Shown here: positions 43,058 through 51,941 of the stretch, one piece after another
How positions within the stretch are numbered: position 1 is the stretch's first letter
Layout of the letters: each line of letters opens with the position of its first letter
Assembly (NCBI RefSeq): GCF_001898575.1
Contig: NZ_MKUD01000063.1
Span: forward strand, 124,001-188,000
Source of the DNA: Spirosoma sp. 48-14
Lineage (GTDB): Bacteria; Bacteroidota; Bacteroidia; Cytophagales; Spirosomataceae
Direction: 5' to 3'
Length of the DNA stretch: 64,000 bases
Translations under genes and position numbers: made by a program
The notes under the pieces: model-generated
What the model was told of the DNA's origin: nothing
The model's database searches: none
Seen by the model: the letters and a program-made list of their open reading frames with translations, nothing else

Positions 43058-43098
43058 CAGATTCAACAGCCTTCGGGAACTGAGTCTGTTGAGTTGGT

Positions 43099-43566
43099 TT
43101 AGAACCGGAAGTGCGAGAACGCCTTGTTGGCTTCAGCCATACGGTGCGTATCGTCCTTCTTTTTAACAGCAGCACCTTCGCCTTTAGCGGCTGCGATGAT
43201 TTCGGCTGCTAACCGGTCAACCATGGTTTTTTCACCCCGCGAACGAGCGTACCGGATAAGCCATTTCATGCCTACCGCGACCTTCCGGTCTGCCCGTACT
43301 TCGGTTGGCACCTGGAAGGTAGCTCCACCGACGCGACGGCTTTTTACTTCGACTGATGGCATTACGTTATTCAATGCCTTTCTCCACGTATCGAGCCCGT
43401 TTTCATTCGTGCGCTTAGCCACTACATCGAGGGCATCGTAGAAAATTCCGTACGCCAGGCTTTTCTTGCCTTCGTACATCAGATTGTTAACAAATTTGGT
43501 TACGAGGACCTCCTTATATTTCGGATCAGGTAACACGTAACGCTTGGGCGGTTTCGCCTTTCTCAT
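43099..43566 (-). CDS. rpsG: 30S ribosomal protein S7
   Basis: 155 residues, a usual length. [64 protein letters not shown] and a C-terminal [15 protein letters not shown] are all S7. It binds the 3' domain of 16S rRNA and nucleates assembly of the 30S head. It is co-transcribed with rpsL, 139 nt upstream. The usual fusA that follows in many bacteria is absent here; an aldose epimerase gene comes next after a terminator. Confidence 0.98.
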   Translation of the reverse strand: MRKAKPPKRYVLPDPKYKEVLVTKFVNNLMYEGKKSLAYGIFYDALDVVAKRTNENGLDTWRKALNNVMPSVEVKSRRVGGATFQVPTEVRADRKVAVGMKWLIRYARSRGEKTMVDRLAAEIIAAAKGEGAAVKKKDDTHRMAEANKAFSHFRF

Positions 43567-43625
43567 GTGTTCTTCAGATTTTTGGTCTTACTCTGCCGTG
43601 TTTTTCAACGGGCAGTCAATTTTTT

Positions 43626-43705
43626 AATGTATAATGACTAATGAACAATGTACAATGATGGCTGTTGCAGGCCATTTTTCATTATACATTTTACATTATT
43701 CATTC
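43626..43705. repeat. AT-rich palindromic element between rpsL and rpsG
   Basis: AATGTATAATGA (43626-43637) and TCATTATACATT (43679-43690) are exact complements; weaker ATG-rich pairing continues around them. The element ends at the rpsL stop. It resembles the element upstream of bamA (shared ATTATTCATT and ATGTA/TACAT words). Confidence 0.65.
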
Positions 43706-44137
43706 TTACTTTTTCTTACCTTTTGCTGGAGGAGCGCCTTTGCCACCTTTCGCTGGAGCCTGACCTGGTTTCGGACGTTTGGCACCGTATTTCGAACGGC
43801 TTTGCAGACGACCGTTTACACCAGCTGTATCGAGGGCACCCCGAACGATGTGGTAACGAACACCTGGCAGGTCTTTTACCCGGCCACCCCGGATCAGCAC
43901 GATTGAGTGCTCCTGTAGGTTGTGGCCTTCACCTGGGATGTAAGCGTTCACTTCCCGGCCGTTTGTTAAACGAACCCGGGCAACTTTACGAAGAGCCGAG
44001 TTTGGCTTCTTCGGCGTCGTCGTGTACACACGTGTGCACACTCCCCGACGTTGCGGGCAGGCATCTAAAGCTGGCGATTTCGACTTGTCGATCAGCTTTT
44101 CACGCCCTTTACGCACTAATTGTTGTATAGTAGGCAT
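43706..44137 (-). CDS. rpsL: 30S ribosomal protein S12
   Basis: 143 residues. [83 protein letters not shown] are canonical S12. The streptomycin-relevant lysines in TTPKKPNS and GRVKDLPG are the wild-type residues. A Lys/Pro/Gly/Ala-rich tail of about 20 residues extends beyond the common 124-residue length. It is the first gene of the rpsL-rpsG operon, with a strong promoter at 44183-44213. Confidence 0.98.
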   Translation of the reverse strand: MPTIQQLVRKGREKLIDKSKSPALDACPQRRGVCTRVYTTTPKKPNSALRKVARVRLTNGREVNAYIPGEGHNLQEHSIVLIRGGRVKDLPGVRYHIVRGALDTAGVNGRLQSRSKYGAKRPKPGQAPAKGGKGAPPAKGKKK

Positions 44138-44182
44138 TATTGATTTTGGTTACGAAAAACAGTCTTCCCGAATTTTGAGGTG

Positions 44183-44213
44183 CAAAGATACGGAAAAACT
44201 ATTGATTGGCAAA
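44183..44213 (-). promoter_or_regulatory. Full Bacteroidota promoter of rpsL-rpsG
   Basis: On minus: TTTG (44210-44213), exactly 19 nt, then TATCTTTG (44183-44190). This fits the TTTG-N19-TAnnTTTG consensus. The rpsL ATG is about 45 nt downstream. Confidence 0.85.
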
Positions 44214-44301
44214 TGTTTTCGACTTACAGTTTGGGCTATACAGCAAGCTAACACACTATCAATTCTATGTGAATCCGCTATATACTATAAGCTCAAAACT
44301 A

Positions 44302-44631
44302 TTAGGCCTGACCTACAGGTCCACCAAAACCACCGGAAGGGAACCGGAACGAGTCGTTAGGCTGGTTAATGCCGCCATAGGCTTCTTCGTACCGACTAAT
44401 GTTTTCACGCAGCGCATCCAGTAACCGTTTGGCGTGTTCGGGGGTCAGGATGATGCGAGCTTTAACTTTTGCTTTGGGTACCCCCGGCATCAGCCGAATA
44501 AAATCAAGAATAAACTCACTATTCGAATGCGCGATCATTGCCAGATTGGCGTATACCCCTTCGGCAATTTCTTCACTCAATTCGACGTCGATTGCTCCTT
44601 CAGGATTTGGGTTTTGCTGCTGTGTAGCCAT
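44302..44631 (-). CDS. DUF3467 family protein
   Basis: A 109-residue protein: VELSEEIAEGVYANLAMIAHSNSEFILDFIRLMPGVPKAKVKARIILTPEHAKRLLDALRENI is the DUF3467 pattern, with a Gly/Phe-rich tail (FRFPSGGFGGPVG). The family is small, cytosolic and widespread; its function is unknown to me. It lies upstream of rpsL on the same strand but has a separate promoter candidate at 44777, and rpsL has its own. Confidence 0.9.
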   Translation of the reverse strand: MATQQQNPNPEGAIDVELSEEIAEGVYANLAMIAHSNSEFILDFIRLMPGVPKAKVKARIILTPEHAKRLLDALRENISRYEEAYGGINQPNDSFRFPSGGFGGPVGQA

Positions 44632-44776
44632 GCTATTTTATCGTTGGCAAATACGAATTACTAACTTAGTTAGCGAAACCTAATTGCTGTCTGTTTTGCT
44701 GGTTATATAAATAGTAAACGCTTGTATCACACGGACAACCTTCTGTAATTGGCTGGCTCTCCGACCAACTTTTTTG

Positions 44777-44784
44777 CAAAGGTA
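44777..44784 (-). promoter_or_regulatory. Candidate -7 element for the DUF3467 gene
   Basis: On minus this reads TACCTTTG, matching TAnnTTTG; it would give a leader of about 140 nt. Confidence 0.5.
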
Positions 44785-44930
44785 CAGCATCTACCAGCTT
44801 TTTCGGGGAAATAATAGTTAAAACGAGTCAGACTAGCAGAATAGCTACACCTGAACCTAGTGCGGATTCGACAGCGAAAAGGAACTGTAACTAGGCGGCA
44901 TACTCCCTTTTCGGGGCATCCATTGCTACT

Positions 44931-44962
44931 AAAAAAGGGGAACCTTCCGATTCCCCTTTTTT
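44931..44962 (-). terminator. Terminator of pyruvate carboxylase
   Basis: AAAAAAGGGGAA and TTCCCCTTTTTT are perfect 12-bp arms with an 8-nt loop; on minus the stem ends in six Ts, 4 nt past the stop. Confidence 0.93.
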
Positions 44963-44966
44963 GGCG

Positions 44967-47900
44967 TTAAGCCATATCTAATATACAGTCGTCCTGTTCA
45001 ACAACCGTACCTTCTTTGAGCTTGATCGTTGCGATTGTTCCTTCTTTCGAAGCCGCTACGATACTTTCCATCTTCATGGCTTCGATCACAAACAGGGGCT
45101 GGTTTTTCTTCACCACATCGCCCGGTTTAACCAGAATCCGCGTCAGGCGACCCTGTAACGGAGCCCCTACATCACCTGCGTTAGCAACCTTAGCATGTTG
45201 CTGTTTTTCGACCTTCGAGGCTTTGTCCCGTACCTTCACCTGACGGCTTTGCCCGTTCAGTTCGAAGGTGATCGTCCGCATACCAAACTCGTCGGGTTCC
45301 GATTTGAAAAGGAGTCGAACCAGAATATTTTTACCCTCTTCAATATTGATCAGGATTTCTTCATTTTCCTTTAGACCGTAAAAGAATGCAGGCGTTGGAA
45401 TGATGCTAACGTTACCATACTGCTCATTGGCCTTATAATATTCGTCATAAACCTTCGGATACATCTGGTACGACAGATAATCTACGAAGCCATCATTAAG
45501 CGGGTATTTCTCCTGAAAGGCTTTGAAATCGGCATCGAAGTCGATTGGTTTCAGGTGGCTGTTCGGTCGGTCGGTGATGGGCGCTTCGCCTTTGAGGACT
45601 ACCCGTTGAATAGCTTCCGGGAAACCACCTACAGGTTGCCCGAGAATCCCTTTCATCAATTCTTTTACCGACTCCGGGAACGACAGCGATTCTCCCCGAT
45701 CAATCACATCCTTAGCTGTCAGGTTATTAGCTGTCATGAAAATAGCCATATCACCTACTACTTTCGACGATGGAGTTACCTTCACAATATCGCCGAAGAG
45801 CTGGTTGGCTACCGAATAGTTTTTCTTCAGCGTTTCGAACTTATCGCCCAGACCTGTTGCAATAGCCTGTGGTTTCAGGTTCGAATACTGGCCACCCGGA
45901 ATTTCGTTCTCGTACACTTCGGCGCTGCTCGCTTTCATGCCCGACTCGAACGGATAGTAATACTCCCGAACGTCTTCCCAATAATTGGAATAGTCGTTCA
46001 GCGACGACAGGTCCATGGGGCATTCACGCTCGTGGCCCTGCATCATAGCCACCACCGAGTTGAAGTTTGGCTGGGAAGTCAGTCCTGATAAAGCACCCAA
46101 TGCACAGTCAACAATATCGACTCCCGAATCAATGGCTTTCAGATACGTAGCGGCCTGAATACCTGCCGTATCGTGTGTATGCAGGTGAATCGGGATGTTT
46201 ACAGCTTTTTTCAGTTCACGGACCAGCACCTCAGCCGATAAGGGTTTTAGCAAACCGGCCATGTCTTTAATTGCCAGCAAATGTGCCCCTTCATCTTCAA
46301 GCTGACGGGCCATGTCGAGGTAATACTGGAGCGTGTATTTGTGTTGATTCGGCGACAGCACATCACCGGTGTAGCAAATGGCCGCTTCACATAACGCATC
46401 GGTCCGTTCGCGAACGGCGCGGATACTCACTTTCATGGCTTCGACCCAGTTCAACGAGTCGAAAATGCGGAATACATCGATGCCCGTCTCCCACGATTTT
46501 TCAACAAACTTTTCAATCAGATTATCCGGGTAGGCCGAGTAACCGACGGCATTGGAACCCCGGAACAGCATTTGCAGAAGCATGTTCGGCATGGCTTCGC
46601 GAAGGGCCGCCAGCCGTTTCCAGGGACTTTCGTACAGGAAACGCATCGCTACATCGAACGTAGCGCCCCCCCATACTTCCATCGAAAACAGTTCGGGATG
46701 TTTTTTGGCAAACCCTTCAGCGGCTTTTAGTAAGTCCTGCGTCCGCACCCGCGTTGCCAGCAGTGACTGGTGACCATCACGGAAGGTGGTATCGGTATAC
46801 AGAATTCCTTTCTGATCCCGCACCCATTCGCTGAATTTATCCCGGCCTAACTCTTTAAGACGATCACGGTTCCCTTTCGGGTATGGGCTGTAGGTATCGA
46901 ACGTTGGAACAATCGGTGTCCGGAAAACCTTACTATCGTCTTTCTTTTTAACTTCCGGATTGCCATTCACGATCACTTCGGCCAGGTAATTCAGCACGCG
47001 CGACGAGCGGTCCTGTGGCTTACGGAAGTTGAACAGCTCAGGATGGGTTTCTATAAACGATACCCGTGCTTCGCCCCGCTGGAAAATCGGGTTACGGATT
47101 ACGTTTTCGAGAAAGCCAATGTTGGTTTTAACGCCCCGAATCCGGAACTCGACCAATGCCCGCATTAGTCGCTGACAGGCGCCTTTGAGCGTCCGCCCCC
47201 GTGCCGAGACTTTTACAATCATCGAGTCGAAGTAGGGCGAGATTTTCATACCCGCATAGCTACTACCCTCATCGAGCCGGATACCAAAACCAGCCGCATT
47301 CCGATAGGCCGTAATTGTTCCAAAGTCGGGTTTAAAACCGTTGGCAGGATCTTCGGTCGTAATTCGACACTGAATAGCGTATCCGTTCAGCGGAATTTCG
47401 TCCTGATGATTGATGTAGATGCCATTGTCGGAAAGCCGATAGCCCATCGCAATCAGAATCTGCGTTCTGACGATGTCGATACCGGTTACTTCCTCAGTAA
47501 TAGTATGCTCAACCTGAATACGGGGGTTAACCTCAATGAAGTAAATATTCTCATTTTTGTCGACCAGAAATTCGACCGTACCGGCATTGGAATAATTAAC
47601 CGCCCGGCCTAGCTGTAGCGCATATTCATAGAGCTTATTTTTCGTTTCCTGCCGTAGTCCAAACGACGGGGCCACCTCGACCACTTTCTGGAACCGCCGT
47701 TGTACCGAACAATCGCGCTCATACAGGTGAACGATGCTTCCGTGCTGATCGCCCAGCAACTGTACCTCGATATGCTTGGGGTCTTCAATGAATTTTTCGA
47801 GGAAAATCGTATCGTCGCCAAAAGCGTTACGAGCTTCATTTTTCGCTTCGGTGAAGGCTTTGGGGAAATCTTCAGCATTTCGAACGACGCGCATACCGCG

Positions 47901-48416
47901 CCCACCGCCACCGGCAGCCGCTTTCACCATTACCGGAAAGCCAATGCGTTCGGCCTCGGTAAGCGCAAACTCCGGCGACATATTTTCTTCCCGCGAATCA
48001 GGGATCAAGGGAACGCCAGCCGTAGTAGCCAGATTTTTCGCCCGAACTTTATCGCCAAGGGCATCCATAGCCTCCGGCGAAGGACCAACGAATATGATCC
48101 CCTCCTCCCGACAGCGTCGGGCTAGTTTTACATTTTCCGACAGGAATCCATAACCGGGGTGAATGGCATCGATTTTATGCCGTTTGGCCAGCAAAATAAT
48201 TCCTTCAACATCCAGATACGGTTTAAGCGGATCTTCATCGCGGCCGATCTGATAAGCCTCATCGGCTTTGTAGCGGTGTAGCGAATAACGGTCTTCATAC
48301 GTGTAAACGGCAACCGTTGTAATGCCGAGTTCGGTAGCAGCCCGCATGATGCGGATAGCAATTTCGCCCCGGTTGGCGACAAGCAGACGTTTAATCGGTC
48401 GGATGTATTCTTTCAT
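44967..48416 (-). CDS. pyc: Pyruvate carboxylase
   Basis: A full-length 1149-residue enzyme that makes oxaloacetate from pyruvate, bicarbonate and ATP. Order: biotin carboxylase (about 8-460: KRLLVANRGEIAIRI, KAAAGGGGRGMRVV, FIEVNPRIQVEHT), carboxyltransferase (about 530-810: DTTFRDGHQSLLATRVRT, LHTHDTAG), the PYC/OADA domain (about 830-1030) and the biotinyl domain with biotinylated lysine in EAMKMES (K1115). All key motifs are intact. It replenishes the TCA cycle during growth on sugars or lactate. Monocistronic. Confidence 0.98.
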   Translation of the reverse strand: MKEYIRPIKRLLVANRGEIAIRIMRAATELGITTVAVYTYEDRYSLHRYKADEAYQIGRDEDPLKPYLDVEGIILLAKRHKIDAIHPGYGFLSENVKLARRCREEGIIFVGPSPEAMDALGDKVRAKNLATTAGVPLIPDSREENMSPEFALTEAERIGFPVMVKAAAGGGGRGMRVVRNAEDFPKAFTEAKNEARNAFGDDTIFLEKFIEDPKHIEVQLLGDQHGSIVHLYERDCSVQRRFQKVVEVAPSFGLRQETKNKLYEYALQLGRAVNYSNAGTVEFLVDKNENIYFIEVNPRIQVEHTITEEVTGIDIVRTQILIAMGYRLSDNGIYINHQDEIPLNGYAIQCRITTEDPANGFKPDFGTITAYRNAAGFGIRLDEGSSYAGMKISPYFDSMIVKVSARGRTLKGACQRLMRALVEFRIRGVKTNIGFLENVIRNPIFQRGEARVSFIETHPELFNFRKPQDRSSRVLNYLAEVIVNGNPEVKKKDDSKVFRTPIVPTFDTYSPYPKGNRDRLKELGRDKFSEWVRDQKGILYTDTTFRDGHQSLLATRVRTQDLLKAAEGFAKKHPELFSMEVWGGATFDVAMRFLYESPWKRLAALREAMPNMLLQMLFRGSNAVGYSAYPDNLIEKFVEKSWETGIDVFRIFDSLNWVEAMKVSIRAVRERTDALCEAAICYTGDVLSPNQHKYTLQYYLDMARQLEDEGAHLLAIKDMAGLLKPLSAEVLVRELKKAVNIPIHLHTHDTAGIQAATYLKAIDSGVDIVDCALGALSGLTSQPNFNSVVAMMQGHERECPMDLSSLNDYSNYWEDVREYYYPFESGMKASSAEVYENEIPGGQYSNLKPQAIATGLGDKFETLKKNYSVANQLFGDIVKVTPSSKVVGDMAIFMTANNLTAKDVIDRGESLSFPESVKELMKGILGQPVGGFPEAIQRVVLKGEAPITDRPNSHLKPIDFDADFKAFQEKYPLNDGFVDYLSYQMYPKVYDEYYKANEQYGNVSIIPTPAFFYGLKENEEILINIEEGKNILVRLLFKSEPDEFGMRTITFELNGQSRQVKVRDKASKVEKQQHAKVANAGDVGAPLQGRLTRILVKPGDVVKKNQPLFVIEAMKMESIVAASKEGTIATIKLKEGTVVEQDDCILDMA

Positions 48417-48683
48417 GGAATCTTAATGAAAGCGGCTTTTGGCTATAAGCCTGTCTAAAAACATGGCAAGATGGTTGAAAATTTTGAAAAAGCTCTCCTG
48501 TACCGTACAATCTTTGGATAATTTATCTTTTTCAGGAAATATTACATATAGTATAAAAAAGATGCGTTTGGCCCTGGTGGGGTTATGTGTAAATTGCCCC
48601 CAACTCCCAAATCATTTTTGGTCTGCGGACTGAGCCAGCTGCAGAAGCAGTATGACAACACCCAGCCCATCGCACATCGTATT

Positions 48684-49352
48684 ATGCTTGCTCGACTACT
48701 GGATTACATTATTCATTTTAAGCCCCATCAGCGGTTCCTGGTTGGATTATCGGCTTCAATACTGGTCAGTTTTATGGTGCCTGATACCTTTAATTTCCCT
48801 GCCCGCAGTACGGTTGCCTGGGTAGCCTACGCTCTGACTTCCCTGCTGATTATGTGGATAATTATTACAAACGTACACCCACGCGAACTACCTAAAATCT
48901 CGCGCAGCGAAGACTCGAACCGTACTGTTTTTCTTATTCTGGTACTTGTAGCGGCTGTAGCCAGCTTAGTTGCTATCGTAGCCCTTCTGAACTCGGCCGA
49001 TGAAAATCTACCAGCCAGCCTTAAACCGTATTACATGTCGCTGGTTCTGGTAGCAGTTGCCAGTTCGTGGTGTCTGGTGCATACCGTGTTTGTATTTCGC
49101 TATGCCCATCTGTATTACGGCAATGGCCTGGAGAAGGGCAAACGACCAAAGGGCCTGGAGTTCCCCAATGAATCAGAACCTGATTACCTGGATTTTGCGT
49201 ATTTCTCGTTTGTGATTGGCATGACAAGCCAGGTATCCGACGTGGCGGTCAGTTCTAAGGCCATGCGTCGCACCGCATTAGCGCATGGCATACTGTCGTT
49301 TGGCTTCAATGCCATTATTATTGCCCTGACCATCAGCGGCATTTCTAAATAA
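48684..49352 (+). CDS. DUF1345 family membrane protein
   Basis: From the ATG at 48684 the protein has 222 residues; a longer frame from 48585 adds a non-membrane Cys-rich start and is less likely. About five membrane helices (near 17-35, 42-62, 83-105, 113-140, 195-222). The segment PDYLDFAYFSFVIGMTSQVSDVAVSSKAMRRTALAHGILSFGFN is the DUF1345 signature. Function unknown. It is divergent from pyruvate carboxylase. Confidence 0.85.
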   Translation: MLARLLDYIIHFKPHQRFLVGLSASILVSFMVPDTFNFPARSTVAWVAYALTSLLIMWIIITNVHPRELPKISRSEDSNRTVFLILVLVAAVASLVAIVALLNSADENLPASLKPYYMSLVLVAVASSWCLVHTVFVFRYAHLYYGNGLEKGKRPKGLEFPNESEPDYLDFAYFSFVIGMTSQVSDVAVSSKAMRRTALAHGILSFGFNAIIIALTISGISK

Positions 49353-49383
49353 CCGTTGGGCCTTTAGTTGTTCAGGGCGAACA

Positions 49384-49851
49384 TTACCCGCGTCGCTTGC
49401 CCCAGTAGAATCCCACCAGAACGAGTGCCAGTGTTACGGCCACTTGAAGGCCTATCAAGGAGTTGGTCATAATCACCACAAAGGGATCTTCCAGTGGGGT
49501 AGGTTGATCTGGACTGGGCAACACCGAGACACTTGTCCACAATTTCGTTATTGCAACAGACATTCTGGAAAATAGGATCACCAGCAGCAGCCCAAGGACG
49601 AGAATAATCAGGTTAGGAAGCGTTCTACTAAATCGTATTCGGCCTTCTTTTACCAGGAAAAGCAGAAAAGAGACGATCAGAAAAAGTGGAAAGACGACCC
49701 AGGCTGATGAAAGGACAAAATAGGTATCATACAGTTGAATATCGACACTGCCACCTACCAAACTCCGACCGAATATAGCCAAGCAAATCAGAACGCTGAT
49801 GGCGAATGCGAGCGCCAACCAGAATAGCTCAATCAACGTAGGCCTGAACAT
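49384..49851 (-). CDS. Small membrane protein with a DTYFV motif
   Basis: A 155-residue protein with about four membrane helices (near 8-28, 48-68, 80-98, 130-150). The loop VDIQLYDTYFVLSSAW resembles the HDTYFV loop of cytochrome c oxidase subunit I, which also occurs in orphan small membrane proteins. There are no haem-ligand histidines, so it is not an oxidase. Role unknown. Confidence 0.7.
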   Translation of the reverse strand: MFRPTLIELFWLALAFAISVLICLAIFGRSLVGGSVDIQLYDTYFVLSSAWVVFPLFLIVSFLLFLVKEGRIRFSRTLPNLIILVLGLLLVILFSRMSVAITKLWTSVSVLPSPDQPTPLEDPFVVIMTNSLIGLQVAVTLALVLVGFYWGKRRG

Positions 49852-49895
49852 AGTTCATCTTTAAACGATCCTAACATAGGACAGATGGCTCTTTA

Positions 49896-50096
49896 CTATT
49901 CGTTCGACCGACGGTTGGCAGCTTGTCGTTTTGCTTTTTCGGCCTGTTCTTTTTCGTAAGCTTCCCGCTGCCGTTTGTCGGAAATCAGGTTGCGGTATAA
50001 GCCATTAAGTACGTAAATATCGTCGACCTCGTCGATGAGTCGATGGAGTTGTTCCCGAACCTGGTTGATATTCATATAATCTGCTGAGTAAGACAA
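49896..50096 (-). CDS. Small helical protein, antitoxin-like N-terminus
   Basis: 66 residues (or 59 from the Met at residue 8). MNINQVREQLHRLIDEVDDIYVLNGLYRNLISDK resembles the short helical proteins of Bacteroidota that often accompany a toxin; the tail is Lys/Glu/Arg/Ala-rich. No toxin gene is next to it, so the antitoxin idea is weak. The frame is compact and has its own spacing from both neighbours. Confidence 0.5.
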   Translation of the reverse strand: MSYSADYMNINQVREQLHRLIDEVDDIYVLNGLYRNLISDKRQREAYEKEQAEKAKRQAANRRSNE

Positions 50097-50318
50097 ATAA
50101 CATTATCCGCAACAACGGCCCGCAAAAGTAGTATGTAAAGACGGTTTTTCTAGTTCAACGTCCACCCTTCACAGGCGGCTGGTGGTATATATAGGAAGTG
50201 ATGGTTTAGCCTGCCTGATTCGTACTGAAAATCTAAATTTCAACCACTCACGTATATAGTTCAAACCAAGTGATGCAATAGCGGTTATACCTGCAGAGAT
50301 CGTATCAATTTCAACAAC

Positions 50319-51032
50319 ATGAAAAAACAACAGCTTAAACCAGGCTTATCGATGTTGCCTGGCCAGTTAGAACCGGTATGGGTAGGGCGCCGTTTATTTT
50401 TACGCTATGCTGGTGCCTTAACGGCTGGCGGAATGCTTTTAGCAGCCTGCGGAGATGAAGAAAACCCAACTACAGTTACAGCGCCTGTCGATCTGGGTTC
50501 GGGCGATACGGGGATTTTGAATTATGCCTATGCACTTGAGCAGTTGGAAGCCGCTTTCTACACACAGGTTGTGGCTTCACCCTTTAGCGGCATGACCGAT
50601 GCCGAAAAAACGTTGCTGACCGACATTCGTGACCACGAGATTGTACACCGCGAATTTTTCAAGGCAGCACTGGGCGCTAATGCCATCGGCGCGTTAACAC
50701 CAAATTTTGCTTCGGTTAATTTCTCAGATCGGGCTAGTGTGCTGGGAGCCGCCAAAGCGTTTGAAGATTTAGGTGTATCGGCCTATAATGGAGCCGGAAC
50801 CCTAATTACGAACCCAGATTATATTACGATTGCCGGAAAGATTGTATCGGTCGAAGCACGTCATGCTGCGGCTATTCGGGACTTGCTCAACCCAAAATCA
50901 GCTGATTTCGCGGGCGATGACGTCGTAGATCCTACTACAGGATTGGATGCAGCCAATGCACCAACGGTTGTCCTGCCAATCGCGCAGAAGTATGTTAAAA
51001 CGCAAATCACCGCCAACAATCTTCCCAAGTAA
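50319..51032 (+). CDS. Ferritin-like domain lipoprotein (first of pair)
   Basis: A 237-residue protein. An N-terminal leader with RRLFLRYAGALTAGGMLLAAC combines Tat-like arginines with a lipobox (Cys about 44). Residues about 65-200 form a ferritin_2-type four-helix bundle: LNYAYALEQLEAAFY, IRDHEIVHREFFKAAL, ALEDLG-like AFEDLGVSAYNGA and VSVEARHAAAIRDLL, placing Glu/His metal ligands on each helix. Metal and reaction are unknown. It is 14 nt upstream of a homologue, so the pair is probably an operon and perhaps a hetero-oligomer. Confidence 0.9.
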   Translation: MKKQQLKPGLSMLPGQLEPVWVGRRLFLRYAGALTAGGMLLAACGDEENPTTVTAPVDLGSGDTGILNYAYALEQLEAAFYTQVVASPFSGMTDAEKTLLTDIRDHEIVHREFFKAALGANAIGALTPNFASVNFSDRASVLGAAKAFEDLGVSAYNGAGTLITNPDYITIAGKIVSVEARHAAAIRDLLNPKSADFAGDDVVDPTTGLDAANAPTVVLPIAQKYVKTQITANNLPK

Positions 51033-51046
51033 ATCGGAAACATATC

Positions 51047-51790
51047 ATGAACTTACTAAAATTAATCGCCGACATCGAGCAGGTAGACCCCGAATTCGGC
51101 GACCGCTACAGCTTCCACTCACGTAGGAACTTACTTAAATTCAGTTCAAAGCTTATTGCTGCGGGCATTCCGGCTATCGTAGCAGGCACTCTCAATAAAG
51201 CGCTGGCTCAATCGACAACACCCTCACAGACTGCTATCGACATAGCCAATTACGCGCTGACGCTGGAATATCTGGAAGACGATTTTTACCGGATGGGCCT
51301 GGCGGCTCAGGGGCTCGTTCCGACCAGCGACCAGAAAGTGATTGCCCAGATCAGCAAGCATGAAACAGCCCACGTCAATCTGCTGAAAGCAGCGCTGGGT
51401 ACGTTGGCCGTAGCTAAACCGACCTTCAAATACCCAACCGGAACGTTCACAAGCTATCCAACTTTCCTGGCAACGGCACGGGCGCTGGAAGATACGGGCG
51501 TGCAGGCCTATAAAGGTCAGGCAGCCGCTCTGGTCAACGACAAAGCCATCCTGAAAGTAGCCTTACAGATTCACTCGGTAGAAGCCCGCCATGCCGCCGA
51601 AATCCGGCGAATTCTGGGGCTCAAAAGCTGGGTATCTGACACAACTCAAACGACATTTACACAAGGCGGTGTTAATCTGAAAACGCTTCCGAACGTATCC
51701 GGTATTTCGGATGATAACCTTCGGGGAGCGTTTGACGAACCGCTAACCAAAGCACAGGTACTGGCTATTGCAGCGCCATTCCTTGGCTAA
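51047..51790 (+). CDS. Ferritin-like domain protein (second of pair)
   Basis: A 247-residue homologue of the preceding protein. A Tat-type signal SRRNLLKFSSKLIAAGIPAIVAG sits about 25 residues in, without a lipobox. The bundle has ANYALTLEYLEDDFYRMG, ISKHETAHVNLLKAAL, ALEDTGVQAYKGQAA and HSVEARHAAEIRRIL, keeping the same Glu/His pattern. It is followed by an intrinsic terminator. Differences in anchoring suggest one membrane-bound and one soluble subunit. Confidence 0.9.
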   Translation: MNLLKLIADIEQVDPEFGDRYSFHSRRNLLKFSSKLIAAGIPAIVAGTLNKALAQSTTPSQTAIDIANYALTLEYLEDDFYRMGLAAQGLVPTSDQKVIAQISKHETAHVNLLKAALGTLAVAKPTFKYPTGTFTSYPTFLATARALEDTGVQAYKGQAAALVNDKAILKVALQIHSVEARHAAEIRRILGLKSWVSDTTQTTFTQGGVNLKTLPNVSGISDDNLRGAFDEPLTKAQVLAIAAPFLG

Positions 51791-51829
51791 ACGACATAGG
51801 GAGGCCGGGAAACCGGCAATGGGTGTCGG

Positions 51830-51862
51830 AAGGCATCGGAGATTTTCTCCGGTGCCTTTTTC
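51830..51862 (+). terminator. Terminator of the ferritin-like pair
   Basis: AAGGCATCGGAG and CTCCGGTGCCTT pair (one G-U) around ATTTT, followed by TTTC. Confidence 0.85.
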
Positions 51863-51941
51863 TTTGATTGCCATTGCTTTACCCTTAGTTATATCTTTCT
51901 AGCTCAACGCTTTTGAATACACTATACTACAGCTATCGCCT

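Larger units (their letters stand above)
44632..44966. other. Intergenic region between pyruvate carboxylase and the DUF3467 gene
   Basis: About 335 bp without a supported gene. It holds the pyc terminator (44931-44962) and a minus-strand promoter candidate (44777-44784). Confidence 0.5.

Noticed and set aside
48585-48683. 33-codon N-terminal extension of the DUF1345 protein
   Set aside because: Not membrane-like and not expected for the family; the ATG at 48684 is preferred.
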